Assembly (NCBI RefSeq): GCF_003609635.1
Contig: NZ_MCIA01000023.1
Span: 1-64,000, forward strand
DNA: 64,000 nucleotides
Source: Lacrimispora algidixylanolytica
GTDB lineage: Bacteria > Bacillota > Clostridia > Lachnospirales > Lachnospiraceae
Reading direction: 5' to 3'
Shown here: piece by piece, positions 39,583-49,240 of the stretch
Layout of the letters: each line of letters begins with the position of its first letter
Position numbering within the stretch: the stretch's first letter is position 1
Program-made: the position numbers and the translations under genes
The notes under the pieces: generated by a model
The model's input: only the letters and a program-made list of their open reading frames with translations
What the model was told of the DNA's origin: nothing
Database searches by the model: none

Positions 39583-41037
39583 CTAAATCGTGCCATGTTT
39601 TTTTGCGGGACGATCCTCATTTTTTGTAAATAACATCTCAAATGCAGCTGCAACCCTTGCTCTAGTCTCGCTGGCATCAATGATATCATCAACATATCCT
39701 CTCTTTGCTGCGGATACAGCGCTGGACTGAACCTGCTTGTAGCTCTCAGCCTTCTCTGCAATAAGAGCTTTTCCATTATCAGCTTTTGCGATCTCATCAG
39801 CATACATAATCTTTGCAGCTTCCTGTGAATCCATCATTCCGATTGATGCGTTCTGCCATGCATATACAACATCAGATCCAATGGACTTGCTGTTCATGGT
39901 TAAATATGCGGTTCCAAATGCATTACCGATAACAACCGTTACTTTTGGTACAGTTGCATTCGCAAATGCATAGGTCAGCTTTGCAGAAGCTTTGGCGATT
40001 GCTTTTTCTGCGCATTTTGTCGCCTCATAACCTTTTACATTAACAAGGGTAAGAAGAGGAATTTCAAATGCATCGCAGAAATTTACAAATTCAGCCGCTT
40101 TTACACAACCCTCTGCTGTTAACAAAGCGTCATACTGAGCCGTCTTAACGCCACCTTCATCATAAGCTTCTGTCTTATTTGCAACGCAGCCAATTGTCTG
40201 GCCGTTTAAGCGAATAAAGCCGGTAACCATAGAAGGAGCATAATTCTTCTTTGTTTCCATAAAGAACTGATCATCGGAAATCTGAGTCAGTGCGATGGTT
40301 GTATCTCCAACATAATTTGACAAATCAGAGCTGATGCGATTTAAATCATCACTGCACTCGCTGTAAGAAAGGTCATCTTGATTGTTAGCAGGAAGAATGG
40401 AAATCAGTGTCCTAATCTGTGACAAGATCTCTTCTCCTTCTCCAATAAAATCTACCAAACCAGTTTCTTTGCTCTGAAAATCAGCGGAAGCAGTGTTGCA
40501 CTTTTCCGTATAATTTTCTTGAATGGCGTTAGGAGCGTTGACAAACAGCTTACCGCCTTTTGTCTCCATGAATGTGAAGTCTGACATCGCTGCTGATACA
40601 GCCATTCCGCCGCCACAAGCTCCAAACACTGCTGTAATCTGAGGAATTACTCCAGATGCCAGTGTCTGGCTTAAATACACTTCGCCAAAACCATTTAATG
40701 CATCTGTTGCTTCCTGAAGTCTTAATCCTGCACAATCAACGAGGCCAACGACTGGAGCACCTGTCTTCATAGCCATATTGTAAAGTTTTGTAATCTTTTT
40801 CGCATGCATCTCACCTACTGAACCACCGAGAACTGATGCATCTTGGCTGTATACATAAACAAGACAGCCTTCAATTGTACCGTAGCCAGTAACAACACCG
40901 TCAGCCGGAGTTTCTTTTGCTGACATGTTAAAGTCAGTGCTCCTTGCTGTTACGTAGCCGCCAACTTCAACAAAACTATTCTCATCAAGCAAAGCATGAA
41001 TTCGATTACTTGCTGATGTTTGTGTTGAATTACTCAT
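39583..41037 (-). CDS. acyl-CoA carboxyltransferase subunit (MmdA/12S-like)
   Basis: The 484-residue protein has two crotonase-fold halves. Glycine-rich acyl-CoA sites are in LVDCAGLRLQEATDALNG, FGACGGGMAVSAAMSD and VIGNAFGTAYLTMNSKS. It is related to methylmalonyl-CoA decarboxylase alpha and the 12S transcarboxylase subunit, and is somewhat shorter than the typical ~510-520 residues. The ATG at 41037 follows GGAGG at 8 nt; the ATG at 41052 overlaps that site. It is the first gene of the unit and follows a consensus-like promoter. Confidence 0.9.
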   Translation of the reverse strand: MSNSTQTSASNRIHALLDENSFVEVGGYVTARSTDFNMSAKETPADGVVTGYGTIEGCLVYVYSQDASVLGGSVGEMHAKKITKLYNMAMKTGAPVVGLVDCAGLRLQEATDALNGFGEVYLSQTLASGVIPQITAVFGACGGGMAVSAAMSDFTFMETKGGKLFVNAPNAIQENYTEKCNTASADFQSKETGLVDFIGEGEEILSQIRTLISILPANNQDDLSYSECSDDLNRISSDLSNYVGDTTIALTQISDDQFFMETKKNYAPSMVTGFIRLNGQTIGCVANKTEAYDEGGVKTAQYDALLTAEGCVKAAEFVNFCDAFEIPLLTLVNVKGYEATKCAEKAIAKASAKLTYAFANATVPKVTVVIGNAFGTAYLTMNSKSIGSDVVYAWQNASIGMMDSQEAAKIMYADEIAKADNGKALIAEKAESYKQVQSSAVSAAKRGYVDDIIDASETRARVAAAFEMLFTKNEDRPAKKHGTI

Positions 41038-41126
41038 TTTGCAATCCTCCATTTTGTAATAAATATATAATTCTATGCGATAGGAAACCGATGAATTATA
41101 ATTAACACTTATTTCTGCCGATTATA

Positions 41127-41155
41127 ATTGTATAATTAAACCAGATGATTTACAA
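41127..41155 (-). promoter_or_regulatory. promoter of the transcarboxylase-like operon
   Basis: On the minus strand TTGTAA (complement of 41150-41155) and TACAAT (complement of 41127-41132) are 17 bp apart. Confidence 0.65.
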
Positions 41156-41167
41156 GCAGTTTTTAAC

Positions 41168-41219
41168 AAAAAAAGAACAGAAAACTATGTGGTTTCCACA
41201 ACTAATTGTTCCCTGTTCT
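41168..41219 (-). terminator. rho-independent terminator of the lipoprotein gene
   Basis: On the minus strand AGAACAG and CTGTTCT flank an inner TGTGG/CCACA stem and are followed by seven T. Confidence 0.8.
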
Positions 41220-41308
41220 CTGCGATTCTAATCACTTTGACGTATTATGTCGAGATATCCGTCGTTTTGTATATTTTTGTCTTTTAATTTTGTTAATTTT
41301 GAACATAG

Positions 41309-41863
41309 CTATTCTTTGATTTCAATTATGCCAAAACTGCCTTCCTCGTTCGACTGGAATGTGATTTTGGATTCGCCTTCTCCCAGCACTATATTCTTTT
41401 CTATCGTATTAAGAGAACCCGTGTCGACATTAGCCACCGCTATCATCAAATCATCTCCAAATACCATATCCGGATTTAATTTTATTAAATCTTCCCTTTT
41501 TTCAAATACTATGGTTTCTTTATCCATGCTTATGAAACTACAAGGATATTGTAACAAATCTGCCAATGACTCCAAGTCCCGATCTGCGATTGCCTCCTGG
41601 ATCTTCTCAGCAAATGCCTCTGCCCTATGATCTAGTTCAAGACTTTCGCTGCTTTCCGTTGCTCCCGGTCCTTCCTGGCCTTCCTCTTCTACTGAATCTT
41701 CCTGTATCATTGCTTTTTCCAAATTGCCGGCCGCAGTTTCTGATTCCGTTGTTATCCCTGGGGTCTCTACGGAATCTACAGCTTTCTTACTGCCGCAGCC
41801 AGCCGTTAACACTGCCGCCATGATTATGACGAAACAGATACAACCGGTTTTATTCCTTATCAT
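41309..41863 (-). CDS. putative lipoprotein of unknown function
   Basis: The protein has 184 residues from the ATG at 41863, which follows GGGAGG. The signal peptide ends in the lipobox LTAGC, followed by an acidic Ser/Glu/Gly linker and a small alpha/beta domain (EAFAEKIQEAIADRDLESLA). The folded domain resembles small extracytoplasmic SnoaL/DUF3887-like modules only in general shape. It is transcribed alone between its own start region and a terminator. Confidence 0.75.
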   Translation of the reverse strand: MIRNKTGCICFVIIMAAVLTAGCGSKKAVDSVETPGITTESETAAGNLEKAMIQEDSVEEEGQEGPGATESSESLELDHRAEAFAEKIQEAIADRDLESLADLLQYPCSFISMDKETIVFEKREDLIKLNPDMVFGDDLMIAVANVDTGSLNTIEKNIVLGEGESKITFQSNEEGSFGIIEIKE

Positions 41864-41992
41864 GTTATTGGTTCCTCCCTGCGTCCTATCTTTGCTTCGG
41901 CCACAGTATAGCACCTAAAAAGATTATAAGTCAATAGAGTTTTTAAAACTGTAAACCTTAGACTGTATTCTGTAAGAACCCGTAATTTATCC

Positions 41993-42844
41993 TTACCTTC
42001 GTCTGTATTCTTTATGAAGGGTAAAGCCCCTTCCTCGTACTTCATTGACCTTATTAATGATCATAAATGCCTGAGGGTCGATGCTCATTACGAGCTCATT
42101 TAACTTAGATAGCTGTCTGCCAGATATCACCGTAAGTACAGTAAATGAGGCCTGACGCATATAACCACCTTCGCTGCCTAAAAGAGTGGTTCCCCGATCC
42201 ATCTTTTCCTGAATATTATGGTTGATTTCTTCATATTTATCACTGATAATTTTAACCTGCATCTGATTTCTGCCAATCAAAAGTACCTTATCAAGTACTA
42301 CCGTATAAATAAGTACTAAAAGTATTCCATATAAGATCTGTTCTTTATTGGAAAAAATCATCTGGGAAAGCAAAATCATGCAATCAAATGCTGACATTGT
42401 AAGTGATACGGACAAATGTTTCTTCTTATTTAAAATCAAAGGTGGAATATCCATTCCTCCGGTTGAAGCCCCGGCCCGAATTACCATTCCGATACCAACA
42501 CCAATTAAAATACCTGCAAATACAGTCCCCAGCATCCGATCATCCGTAAGGCCAGATTTGCCCAGTACCCGTTCAAAAACCCCAAGAATAAACGGATAAT
42601 AAAAGGTGCTGATCAAGGTGGTAAATGCAAATGCCTTTCCAAGGACCATGACTCCCGCAATAAACATGAAGATATTAAAGACGGCTACGAAAGCAGCGAT
42701 GGGAATGTTAAACTGGTTGTACGCCACCAGTGCAAGCCCGGTTGTTCCTCCTGTAATCAAGCCACCCGGTAATATAAACAGTGAAACTGCCAAAGCATAT
42801 ATCGTATTGCCTGCCAGAACCGTTGCAATTTTTTTCATATCCAT
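41993..42844 (-). CDS. YitT-family membrane protein (DUF161/DUF2179)
   Basis: The protein has 283 residues. About five or six membrane helices in the first ~190 residues include FILPGGLITGGTTGLALV, and a carboxyl DUF2179 domain includes DPQAFMIINKVNEVRGRGF. YitT-family proteins are widespread in Firmicutes and poorly characterised. The ATG at 42844 is preferred over 42868 because AAGGAAG precedes it at 9 nt. A second YitT protein is encoded at 48327-49205. Confidence 0.9.
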   Translation of the reverse strand: MDMKKIATVLAGNTIYALAVSLFILPGGLITGGTTGLALVAYNQFNIPIAAFVAVFNIFMFIAGVMVLGKAFAFTTLISTFYYPFILGVFERVLGKSGLTDDRMLGTVFAGILIGVGIGMVIRAGASTGGMDIPPLILNKKKHLSVSLTMSAFDCMILLSQMIFSNKEQILYGILLVLIYTVVLDKVLLIGRNQMQVKIISDKYEEINHNIQEKMDRGTTLLGSEGGYMRQASFTVLTVISGRQLSKLNELVMSIDPQAFMIINKVNEVRGRGFTLHKEYRRR

Positions 42845-42986
42845 AGTACCAAACTTCCTTTCCCACATTAAATAAGCATACCTACTATATCACGGGATAT
42901 TATTTTCTACAATTTATTTTCTTCTTTTCTTATAGAGGAATTTTATGCTATACTTGATTCTGACACCGAAATCAAGGAGGGAATTC

Positions 42987-44576
42987 ATGGAAATATATCT
43001 AATCGTAGCAGCCATTATCTGCATTCTCTGTATTCTGGCAAGTAACCTGTCTTACCGCATCGGCGTTCCGTCACTGCTTCTTTTTATCCTTTTAGGCATG
43101 ATGTTTGGAACCGACGGGATCTTTAGAATTAATTTTTCCGATTATGCACTTTCTGAAACCATCTGTTCCATCGCACTGATTTTCATCATGTTTTATGGAG
43201 GATTTTGTACCAACTGGCATGAGGCAAAACCTGTTGCTGCCAAATCCATTATTTTATCCAGCTTAGGCGTGATTCTAACGGCTGTTTTGGCCGCATTCTT
43301 TTGTTATTTCGTTTTAAAAACATCTTTGCTTGAAGGTTTTTTAATCGGCTCCATCTTAAGCTCAACGGATGCCGCAAGCGTATTTTCCATATTAAGAGTT
43401 AAAAAATTAAATTTAGTAAATGGAATGGCCTCTGTTCTTGAGGTAGAAAGCGGAAGCAATGACCCAGTTTCCTATATGCTTACCATTATTGTTCTTGGGA
43501 TTATGAACGGGAAATCTTCTCCTGCTACTGTGGGTCTCATCTTTGGAGAAGAGATTGTATTTGGACTTCTCTTTGGAGCGTTAGCCGGCTTAGCTGGGTA
43601 TTTTATATTCCGCATGGAACATTTCAGATCCAAGGAAATGTTACCCATATTTGGTCTATCTGTGGCTCTCTTGACCTATGGCTTGTCCAATTCCGTAGGT
43701 GGAAACGGATTTTTAAGTGTATACATTGCGGGTGTCATTATAGGTAACAGCAAAATACATTACAAGGCGGAGATGGTCCACTTTTTTGACGGAATCACCG
43801 GAATGATGCAGATTGTATTGTTTTTCTTACTTGGGCTTTTGTGCTTTCCCTCGAGAATCACACCCGTTATTCTGCCATCCATAGGCATCTGGGCTTTCTT
43901 ACTTTTTGTAGCCAGACCTCTAGTGGTATTCCTGATTCTAACTCCTTTTAAAGTTCCCCTTCGTCAACAGCTACTTATTTCATGGGCTGGACTAAGAGGC
44001 GCTGTCTCCATAGTCTTTGCCATACTGGCTGTTTTAAGCCCTTCTGTACTGGAACTTGATGTTTTTCATATCGTCTTTTGTGTCTGTCTTTTGTCCGTCT
44101 CCATTCAGGGCTCTCTGCTTCCATGGATGGCGAAAAAGTTAAATGTAATCGGAACTACAGACAATATCTTTCGTACCTTTAACGACTACAGCGATAACCC
44201 AGCAGTTAATCTAACTGAAATACGTCTTCCAAAAGGACATCCCTGGATTGACAAGACGTTAAAAGATATTATTATTCCAAACGGAATGATGGCTGTTATG
44301 ATTATTCGAGATGGCAAAACCCTAATACCAAGAGGGGATTCCATGGTTCTTGCAGATGATTCTATTATCTTAAACACACCTGTTTACACCGATCATAGCA
44401 TGAAGCTTCGTGAAGTACAGATCGGACCGTATCACCCTTGGGTAAACCAAAAGATCAGCGAGCTGACTCTGCCAAGCGATACATTGATTTTTCTGATCCA
44501 ACGGGCTGGGAAATCTTTGATACCTGATGGACAGACTTCTCTACAGGATGGGGATTGCCTTATTTTAAATGCATAA
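42987..44576 (+). CDS. potassium/proton antiporter (CPA1/NhaP2-type) with RCK-C domains
   Basis: The protein has 529 residues. About twelve membrane helices are followed by two cytoplasmic TrkA-C-like modules (LPKGHPWIDKTLKDI; IGPYHPWVNQKISEL) that sense nucleotides or ions in related antiporters. The ion-path motif region is SILSSTDAASVFSIL. The ATG at 42987 follows AAGGAGGG; an earlier ATG at 42945 has no site. It probably exports K+ or Na+ in exchange for protons. It stands alone. Confidence 0.9.
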   Translation: MEIYLIVAAIICILCILASNLSYRIGVPSLLLFILLGMMFGTDGIFRINFSDYALSETICSIALIFIMFYGGFCTNWHEAKPVAAKSIILSSLGVILTAVLAAFFCYFVLKTSLLEGFLIGSILSSTDAASVFSILRVKKLNLVNGMASVLEVESGSNDPVSYMLTIIVLGIMNGKSSPATVGLIFGEEIVFGLLFGALAGLAGYFIFRMEHFRSKEMLPIFGLSVALLTYGLSNSVGGNGFLSVYIAGVIIGNSKIHYKAEMVHFFDGITGMMQIVLFFLLGLLCFPSRITPVILPSIGIWAFLLFVARPLVVFLILTPFKVPLRQQLLISWAGLRGAVSIVFAILAVLSPSVLELDVFHIVFCVCLLSVSIQGSLLPWMAKKLNVIGTTDNIFRTFNDYSDNPAVNLTEIRLPKGHPWIDKTLKDIIIPNGMMAVMIIRDGKTLIPRGDSMVLADDSIILNTPVYTDHSMKLREVQIGPYHPWVNQKISELTLPSDTLIFLIQRAGKSLIPDGQTSLQDGDCLILNA

Positions 44577-44665
44577 GAGCATTAAAAGATTTGCAATACA
44601 CCGCCTAGTATCTTACTTTATAAAGTAAAATTAATATAATGATAGATTTATAAAGCAATTAGAAA

Positions 44666-44716
44666 TACCCTGGTAATAAGACACTTTTTATGTATCTTAC
44701 CATCAGGGTGTTTTAT
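44666..44716. terminator. bidirectional terminator between antiporter and phosphatase genes
   Basis: ACCCTGGTAATAAGACAC pairs with GTATCTTACCATCAGGGT with a few mismatches and is followed by TTTTAT. Confidence 0.7.
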
Positions 44717-44746
44717 CTTTTATAGGAATGCAATACCTACATTATA

Positions 44747-45595
44747 TTATTCCATAAAACTAGCAGTTAAAAACTTTTGCCTTAACAAATTCTTTTTCTC
44801 CAAAGAAAGACCAATCCGTTTTGTAAGATATGTATCTATGGTATCGTAACAAGATTCAATCGCATGAAATGCCTGATTGATATAATCTTCCGATACCGTT
44901 AATAGTACACGGACGCAGTCTGCCAGCAGATCGTCTCCTGTCTTATCTCTGACAACCTTGGCAACATTTTCTGCTCCCTCCATTACATAAGTATTGGTCT
45001 GTACAAAATCTTTTACAATGGTTTCACGATCAACAGATAAGGCAGACAACAAAAGGGCCGTTCCAATTCCTACTCTGTCTTTGCCTGCGCTGCAGTGCCA
45101 GAGTACGGCACGGCCATCCGCTTCAAGAAGAAGATCGAAAAAACGTCCGTACTGCATTGCCGCTAAATCGCTGAGAACAAGGTCTTCATATAACTTACTA
45201 ATATATAGTTCCGGCTTACCGCCAAGAGATGATGCATGGTCTATGAGATTTGCAAACAATTCCCTTTTCTCATGATTTTTCTCTTCTTCAAAGGTAATCC
45301 CTACTGTCTTTTCATCAAGAATTGGATTGAATATATTTAATATCCCCGGTATCTCAGGGTCTGGTTTTTGTTTTCGTTCCGTCTCAGTCCTAAAATCAAT
45401 CACTGTCCCAAGACCACATTCCTTAGCTAATATCTGAAGATCTCCCTTAGTGGCCTCAAATAAGGTGCCACTGCGTATCAGCCTTCTTGGAAGAATGCTT
45501 CTTCCGTCTGCAGTCTTGATTCCGCCCAGATCCCTTGTATTTGGAAGCTTCTCAAGACTGATTCGTCCAATGGCCATATTCCCTGCTTCTTTCAT
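44747..45595 (-). CDS. tyrosine/dual-specificity-type protein phosphatase
   Basis: The protein has 282 residues. The CX5R signature is in LWHCSAGKDRVGIG, and the amino end (LPNTRDLGGIKTADGR) is typical of the Y_phosphatase3 family found in many Firmicutes. Substrates may be phosphotyrosine or phosphoinositides and are unknown here. The ATG at 45595 is 11 nt from GGAGG; the ATG at 45613 abuts that site. It is transcribed leftward after its own start region. Confidence 0.88.
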   Translation of the reverse strand: MKEAGNMAIGRISLEKLPNTRDLGGIKTADGRSILPRRLIRSGTLFEATKGDLQILAKECGLGTVIDFRTETERKQKPDPEIPGILNIFNPILDEKTVGITFEEEKNHEKRELFANLIDHASSLGGKPELYISKLYEDLVLSDLAAMQYGRFFDLLLEADGRAVLWHCSAGKDRVGIGTALLLSALSVDRETIVKDFVQTNTYVMEGAENVAKVVRDKTGDDLLADCVRVLLTVSEDYINQAFHAIESCYDTIDTYLTKRIGLSLEKKNLLRQKFLTASFME

Positions 45596-45661
45596 CTTTA
45601 TGTCATCCTCCAATCGTAATCATACCGTCAGTAACGTCCTCTAGTATACCATATTGAATTT

Positions 45662-46981
45662 TTAATAGAAAGAGAATATGGATTTACAACCTGGCATGGA
45701 TAGATAGTTTTTTATAATGGTCTTTGCATACCAGAAAGCATTTAGTCGATTGGCACCTTCTTTTAAGGAGACGGGATAACTTTTTAAAACTTCTCCATTT
45801 AACAGGTAGACCACAGAACCAACCATCTGACCTTTTGTAACAGGAGCCTTTAATTCCCTCGGTATCTCAGTCTGTACCGTTACCTTTTCATCCTCCGCTA
45901 GAAGCATCTTTAGACTCTTTTCTTCTGAATCACTAATTCCACACGATACCATAACTGGTTCTTCCAGCCTGCCTGATGGGGGTACCCCTTCTTTTATATA
46001 GATATCTTCAAACCTAGTTTCCTGAAAAACATCTTTGTAATTGAAACGCTCTAACCCATATTGGAATAGCTTTCTGGCATCCGACCATTTATAGGTCTTA
46101 TGAGGCGGCCACCCACACCCTAAAAGGGCAATGGTAAATACTCTATCGTCATCTTTTAAAGCACCAACATACGAATAACCGGCGCCTCCAGTGAAACCTG
46201 TTTTTCCAGAGATGGCTCCGTTCATGGAGTTTAAAAGTGCATTGTGGTTGTTGCAACTAAAGTTTTGTTTTCTTTTCAAATCCTGGAACGAATAGTTTTG
46301 AGTCCCAGTTATCTCCAGAAACTCCTTTTTTTTAGGTGACTGCCCGATGCAGTAATTCATGATTCTGGCAAGGTCTGCGGCAGTGGTGGAATGTTCCTTT
46401 ACCTGTCCATCTTTTTCTTCCTTCGCATCTAACCCATTTGGCGTAATAAAATATGTATTGCTGCATCCCAAATCCTTTGCCTTGTCATTCATCATCTTAG
46501 CAAAACCTTCCATGCTTCCTCCCACATGCTCCGCAATCATCATTGCTGCATCATTATGGGACTCCAGCATCAAACTGTAAAGCAAGTCTTTTAAAAGGAA
46601 TGTTTCCCCTTTGTAAACGCCTAAATGAACCTTAGGCTGAGAAGCTGCATTCTGACTCGCAGTTACTTCATCCGAGAGATTTCCGTACTCTAAGGCAACA
46701 ATGCAGGTCATAATTTTAGTCGTACTGGCCATGGGACGTGCCAGCTCCTCATTCTTTCCATATAAAACGCGGCCTGTTGAGGCATCCATTAATACTGCGG
46801 ATTGAGCATAAAGGTTTAATTCATCCTTAGTCTGAATGGGCTGTTTTTCTGTTTTCTCTTCTTCTACCGTTATTTTTTTGTTGGCAGTCTCTGTTTCTTT
46901 CAGGTTAGAAACTACAGTTCCCGTTATTAAAAGCAGAACAAAGGCTGTTGCTACCAGTAATGCTCCTATGACACGCCTCAT
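45662..46981 (-). CDS. D-alanyl-D-alanine carboxypeptidase (DacF/PBP5 family)
   Basis: The protein has 439 residues. An amino-terminal membrane or signal segment (GALLVATAFVLLLITGTVV) leads to the penicillin-binding domain with SxxK in MASTTKIM, SxN in ESHNDAAMM and KTG in SGKTGFTGG. A PBP5-like carboxyl domain follows (GVPPSGRLEEPVMVS). It trims peptidoglycan stem peptides outside the membrane, possibly including the spore cortex if it is DacF. The subtype is not certain. Confidence 0.92.
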   Translation of the reverse strand: MRRVIGALLVATAFVLLLITGTVVSNLKETETANKKITVEEEKTEKQPIQTKDELNLYAQSAVLMDASTGRVLYGKNEELARPMASTTKIMTCIVALEYGNLSDEVTASQNAASQPKVHLGVYKGETFLLKDLLYSLMLESHNDAAMMIAEHVGGSMEGFAKMMNDKAKDLGCSNTYFITPNGLDAKEEKDGQVKEHSTTAADLARIMNYCIGQSPKKKEFLEITGTQNYSFQDLKRKQNFSCNNHNALLNSMNGAISGKTGFTGGAGYSYVGALKDDDRVFTIALLGCGWPPHKTYKWSDARKLFQYGLERFNYKDVFQETRFEDIYIKEGVPPSGRLEEPVMVSCGISDSEEKSLKMLLAEDEKVTVQTEIPRELKAPVTKGQMVGSVVYLLNGEVLKSYPVSLKEGANRLNAFWYAKTIIKNYLSMPGCKSIFSFY

Positions 46982-47040
46982 AAAAGAGCCTCCCGCTTGA
47001 CTTTATTTTATCCTATTCCGCAGTTTTTTTAAATATGCCC

Positions 47041-47070
47041 TTTACTTTTCGAACATATTTTCGGTATAAT
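47041..47070 (+). promoter_or_regulatory. promoter of dinB with overlapping LexA box
   Basis: TTTACT at 47041-47046 and TATAAT at 47065-47070 are 18 bp apart. The spacer holds CGAACATATTTTCG at 47050-47063, one base from the Firmicute SOS consensus CGAACATATGTTCG. LexA bound here would block the promoter, so dinB is probably induced by DNA damage. Confidence 0.8.
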
Positions 47071-47094
47071 AAGATAGAAAGAAAGGAGTCTATT

Positions 47095-48336
47095 ATGGAA
47101 CTTAAGCGCCTGATTTTTCATATTGATGTAAATTCCGCTTTTTTAAGCTGGGAATCTGTAGACCGACTGGAAAAAGACCCAGACGCACTAGACCTTCGTA
47201 CGATTCCTTCCGCAGTTGGAGGCGATGAAAAAGCCAGACACGGAATCGTGCTGGCGAAATCTACACCTGCTAAAAAATTTGGAATTACCACCGGAGAACC
47301 TCTCGTCCACGCTTTGAGAAAATGCCCTGATCTTACGATCGTACCTCCACACTTTGATACGTATTTAAGAAAATCACGACAACTCATGGATGTTTTATCC
47401 GATTATACGCCTGATATGGAAAAATTCAGCATAGACGAAGCGTTCCTTGATATGACCTCTACCATCCACCTATTTGGATCCCCCATTACTGTAGCAAACC
47501 AGATACGGGAACGGGTCTCAAAAGAACTTGGATTTACGGTTAATATTGGAATTGCACCCAACAAGCTTTTAGCAAAGATGGCTTCTGATTTTAAAAAACC
47601 AGACCTATGCCATACCCTGTTCGCCCATGAGATTGAGAAAAAGATGTGGCCACTTCCTATCGGAGAACTATTTTTTGTAGGTCACTCTGCAAGAAAAAAG
47701 ATGGAAAATATTGGCATTCATAGCATCGGTGATTTAGCCGCCTGCAACGTCAGTTACTTGACTCGCCTTCTGGGGGAAAAGTATGCCATACTTATCCATA
47801 ATTACGCCTGTGGAATTGATAATGATCCGGTAGAAGAACGAGAACCCTTAAACAAGGGGTACGGAAACAGCACCACTCTTTCCCATGATATCGAGGACTT
47901 AGATTCCGCTAACCAGGTTTTGTTGTCTTTATGCGAGACTGTGGGAGCAAGGCTTCGCCAAGATCACGTGCTATGCGACTGCGTTTGTGTGGAGATTAAG
48001 GACTGGGATTTTCACAGCCAGTCTCATCAAACCACCATAAATAATCCTACGGATTCTACATCAATCATTTATGAGACTGCCTGCAGGTTATTAAAGGATT
48101 TTTGGGACCGTACACCTCTTCGTCTTATTGGCGTGCGCACCACCAAAATAACGGAAGAAGGATACTGCCAGTTAAACCTTTTTGAGTCGGAGCAAGTTAG
48201 AAAAAGAAAAGAGATGGAAAAAGCAGTTGACCATATACGCAATAAGTTTGGGACTGACAGCGTGAAAAGAGCCAGCTTCTTAAAAGATGACCGCATTGTC
48301 GACCACGTATCAGGAAAAGAAAAGCATTACCACTGA
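47095..48336 (+). CDS. dinB: Y-family DNA polymerase IV (DinB/UmuC-like)
   Basis: The protein has 413 residues. The catalytic palm begins IFHIDVNSAFLSWESV with the first metal-binding Asp and holds the SIDEAFLDMT motif. A little-finger domain follows. It carries out translesion synthesis. The ATG at 47095 follows AAAGGAG; upstream in-frame codons lie within the promoter. The LexA-like box supports SOS control. It is convergent with, and overlaps by 10 bp, the YitT gene on the other strand. Confidence 0.93.
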   Translation: MELKRLIFHIDVNSAFLSWESVDRLEKDPDALDLRTIPSAVGGDEKARHGIVLAKSTPAKKFGITTGEPLVHALRKCPDLTIVPPHFDTYLRKSRQLMDVLSDYTPDMEKFSIDEAFLDMTSTIHLFGSPITVANQIRERVSKELGFTVNIGIAPNKLLAKMASDFKKPDLCHTLFAHEIEKKMWPLPIGELFFVGHSARKKMENIGIHSIGDLAACNVSYLTRLLGEKYAILIHNYACGIDNDPVEEREPLNKGYGNSTTLSHDIEDLDSANQVLLSLCETVGARLRQDHVLCDCVCVEIKDWDFHSQSHQTTINNPTDSTSIIYETACRLLKDFWDRTPLRLIGVRTTKITEEGYCQLNLFESEQVRKRKEMEKAVDHIRNKFGTDSVKRASFLKDDRIVDHVSGKEKHYH

Positions 48337-49205
48337 CCTCCGATTTCTTTAAATCCTTCCCCATAAACTTCATTGGAATCCGTTATAATCAAAAACGCCC
48401 CGGAATCCACTTCATGAATGGCTCTTCGAATGGGCACTACCTGTTTGTTATTGCAGGCGCACATAACAATCTTTTTATCATCCAGAGAGTAGGAACCTTG
48501 GCCATGCAAAAAAGTACAGCCTCTTCCGGTAACTTCTTCAATATGCAGTGCCACCTCTCTCTCATGATCAGTAACAACAAAGACCAATTTCCCCGCTCCC
48601 AGTCCATACATGATCTTATCTATGGCCATGGTCGTCACTATAGAAGAGACAAGACCAAGGATAACTGCATCAACATTTCTAAATACGAATCCTCCTAAGA
48701 GTATCACGATGACATCAATAACCAAAGAAATCTGGCCTATGGTAAAATGAGGAAATATCTTTCGGATGGCCATGACCAAGAAATCAGTTCCCCCAGTAGA
48801 GCAGTTTCTCATATAGACAATGGTCAGGCCTAATCCGGAAAAGATTCCGGTGCAGGCGGAGGCATAAAGAGGATCTCCATTATATACAGGAAAAAGAGGG
48901 ACCACATAATCCAGAACCAAGGCGAATATAACCATGCTCTTCATGGATCGAAGCAAAAAGCGTCTTCCAAGAAGCCTATAGCTTACGAGTATAATAGGAA
49001 TATTTAAGACTATAGTCATGATACCCATAGGCAGACCAAACAGATAACGCAAAATCAATGCGATACCTGATATCCCCACCGGAGCAAACTCTGCATTTAG
49101 GGCAAAATTATAGATAGCAATATTAAACAAAAGTGCTCCCACCACATCGCACAATAAATCAATTACTAATTCCTTTGGCGAGTATTTCTGACGAAATAAA
49201 TTCAT
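48327..49205 (-). CDS. YitT-family membrane protein (DUF161/DUF2179), second copy
   Basis: The protein has 292 residues. Membrane helices include FAPVGISGIALILRYLFGL and STGGTDFLVMAIRKIFP, and the carboxyl DUF2179 domain ends DSGAFLIITDSNEVYGEGF. It shows the same architecture as the protein at 41993-42844 but is clearly divergent from it. The ATG at 49205 is 10 nt after GGAGG. The function of the family is not established. Confidence 0.9.
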   Translation of the reverse strand: MNLFRQKYSPKELVIDLLCDVVGALLFNIAIYNFALNAEFAPVGISGIALILRYLFGLPMGIMTIVLNIPIILVSYRLLGRRFLLRSMKSMVIFALVLDYVVPLFPVYNGDPLYASACTGIFSGLGLTIVYMRNCSTGGTDFLVMAIRKIFPHFTIGQISLVIDVIVILLGGFVFRNVDAVILGLVSSIVTTMAIDKIMYGLGAGKLVFVVTDHEREVALHIEEVTGRGCTFLHGQGSYSLDDKKIVMCACNNKQVVPIRRAIHEVDSGAFLIITDSNEVYGEGFKEIGGQW

Positions 49206-49240
49206 AAGTAATACGCCTCCATTTCCTATTTAATTATGGA

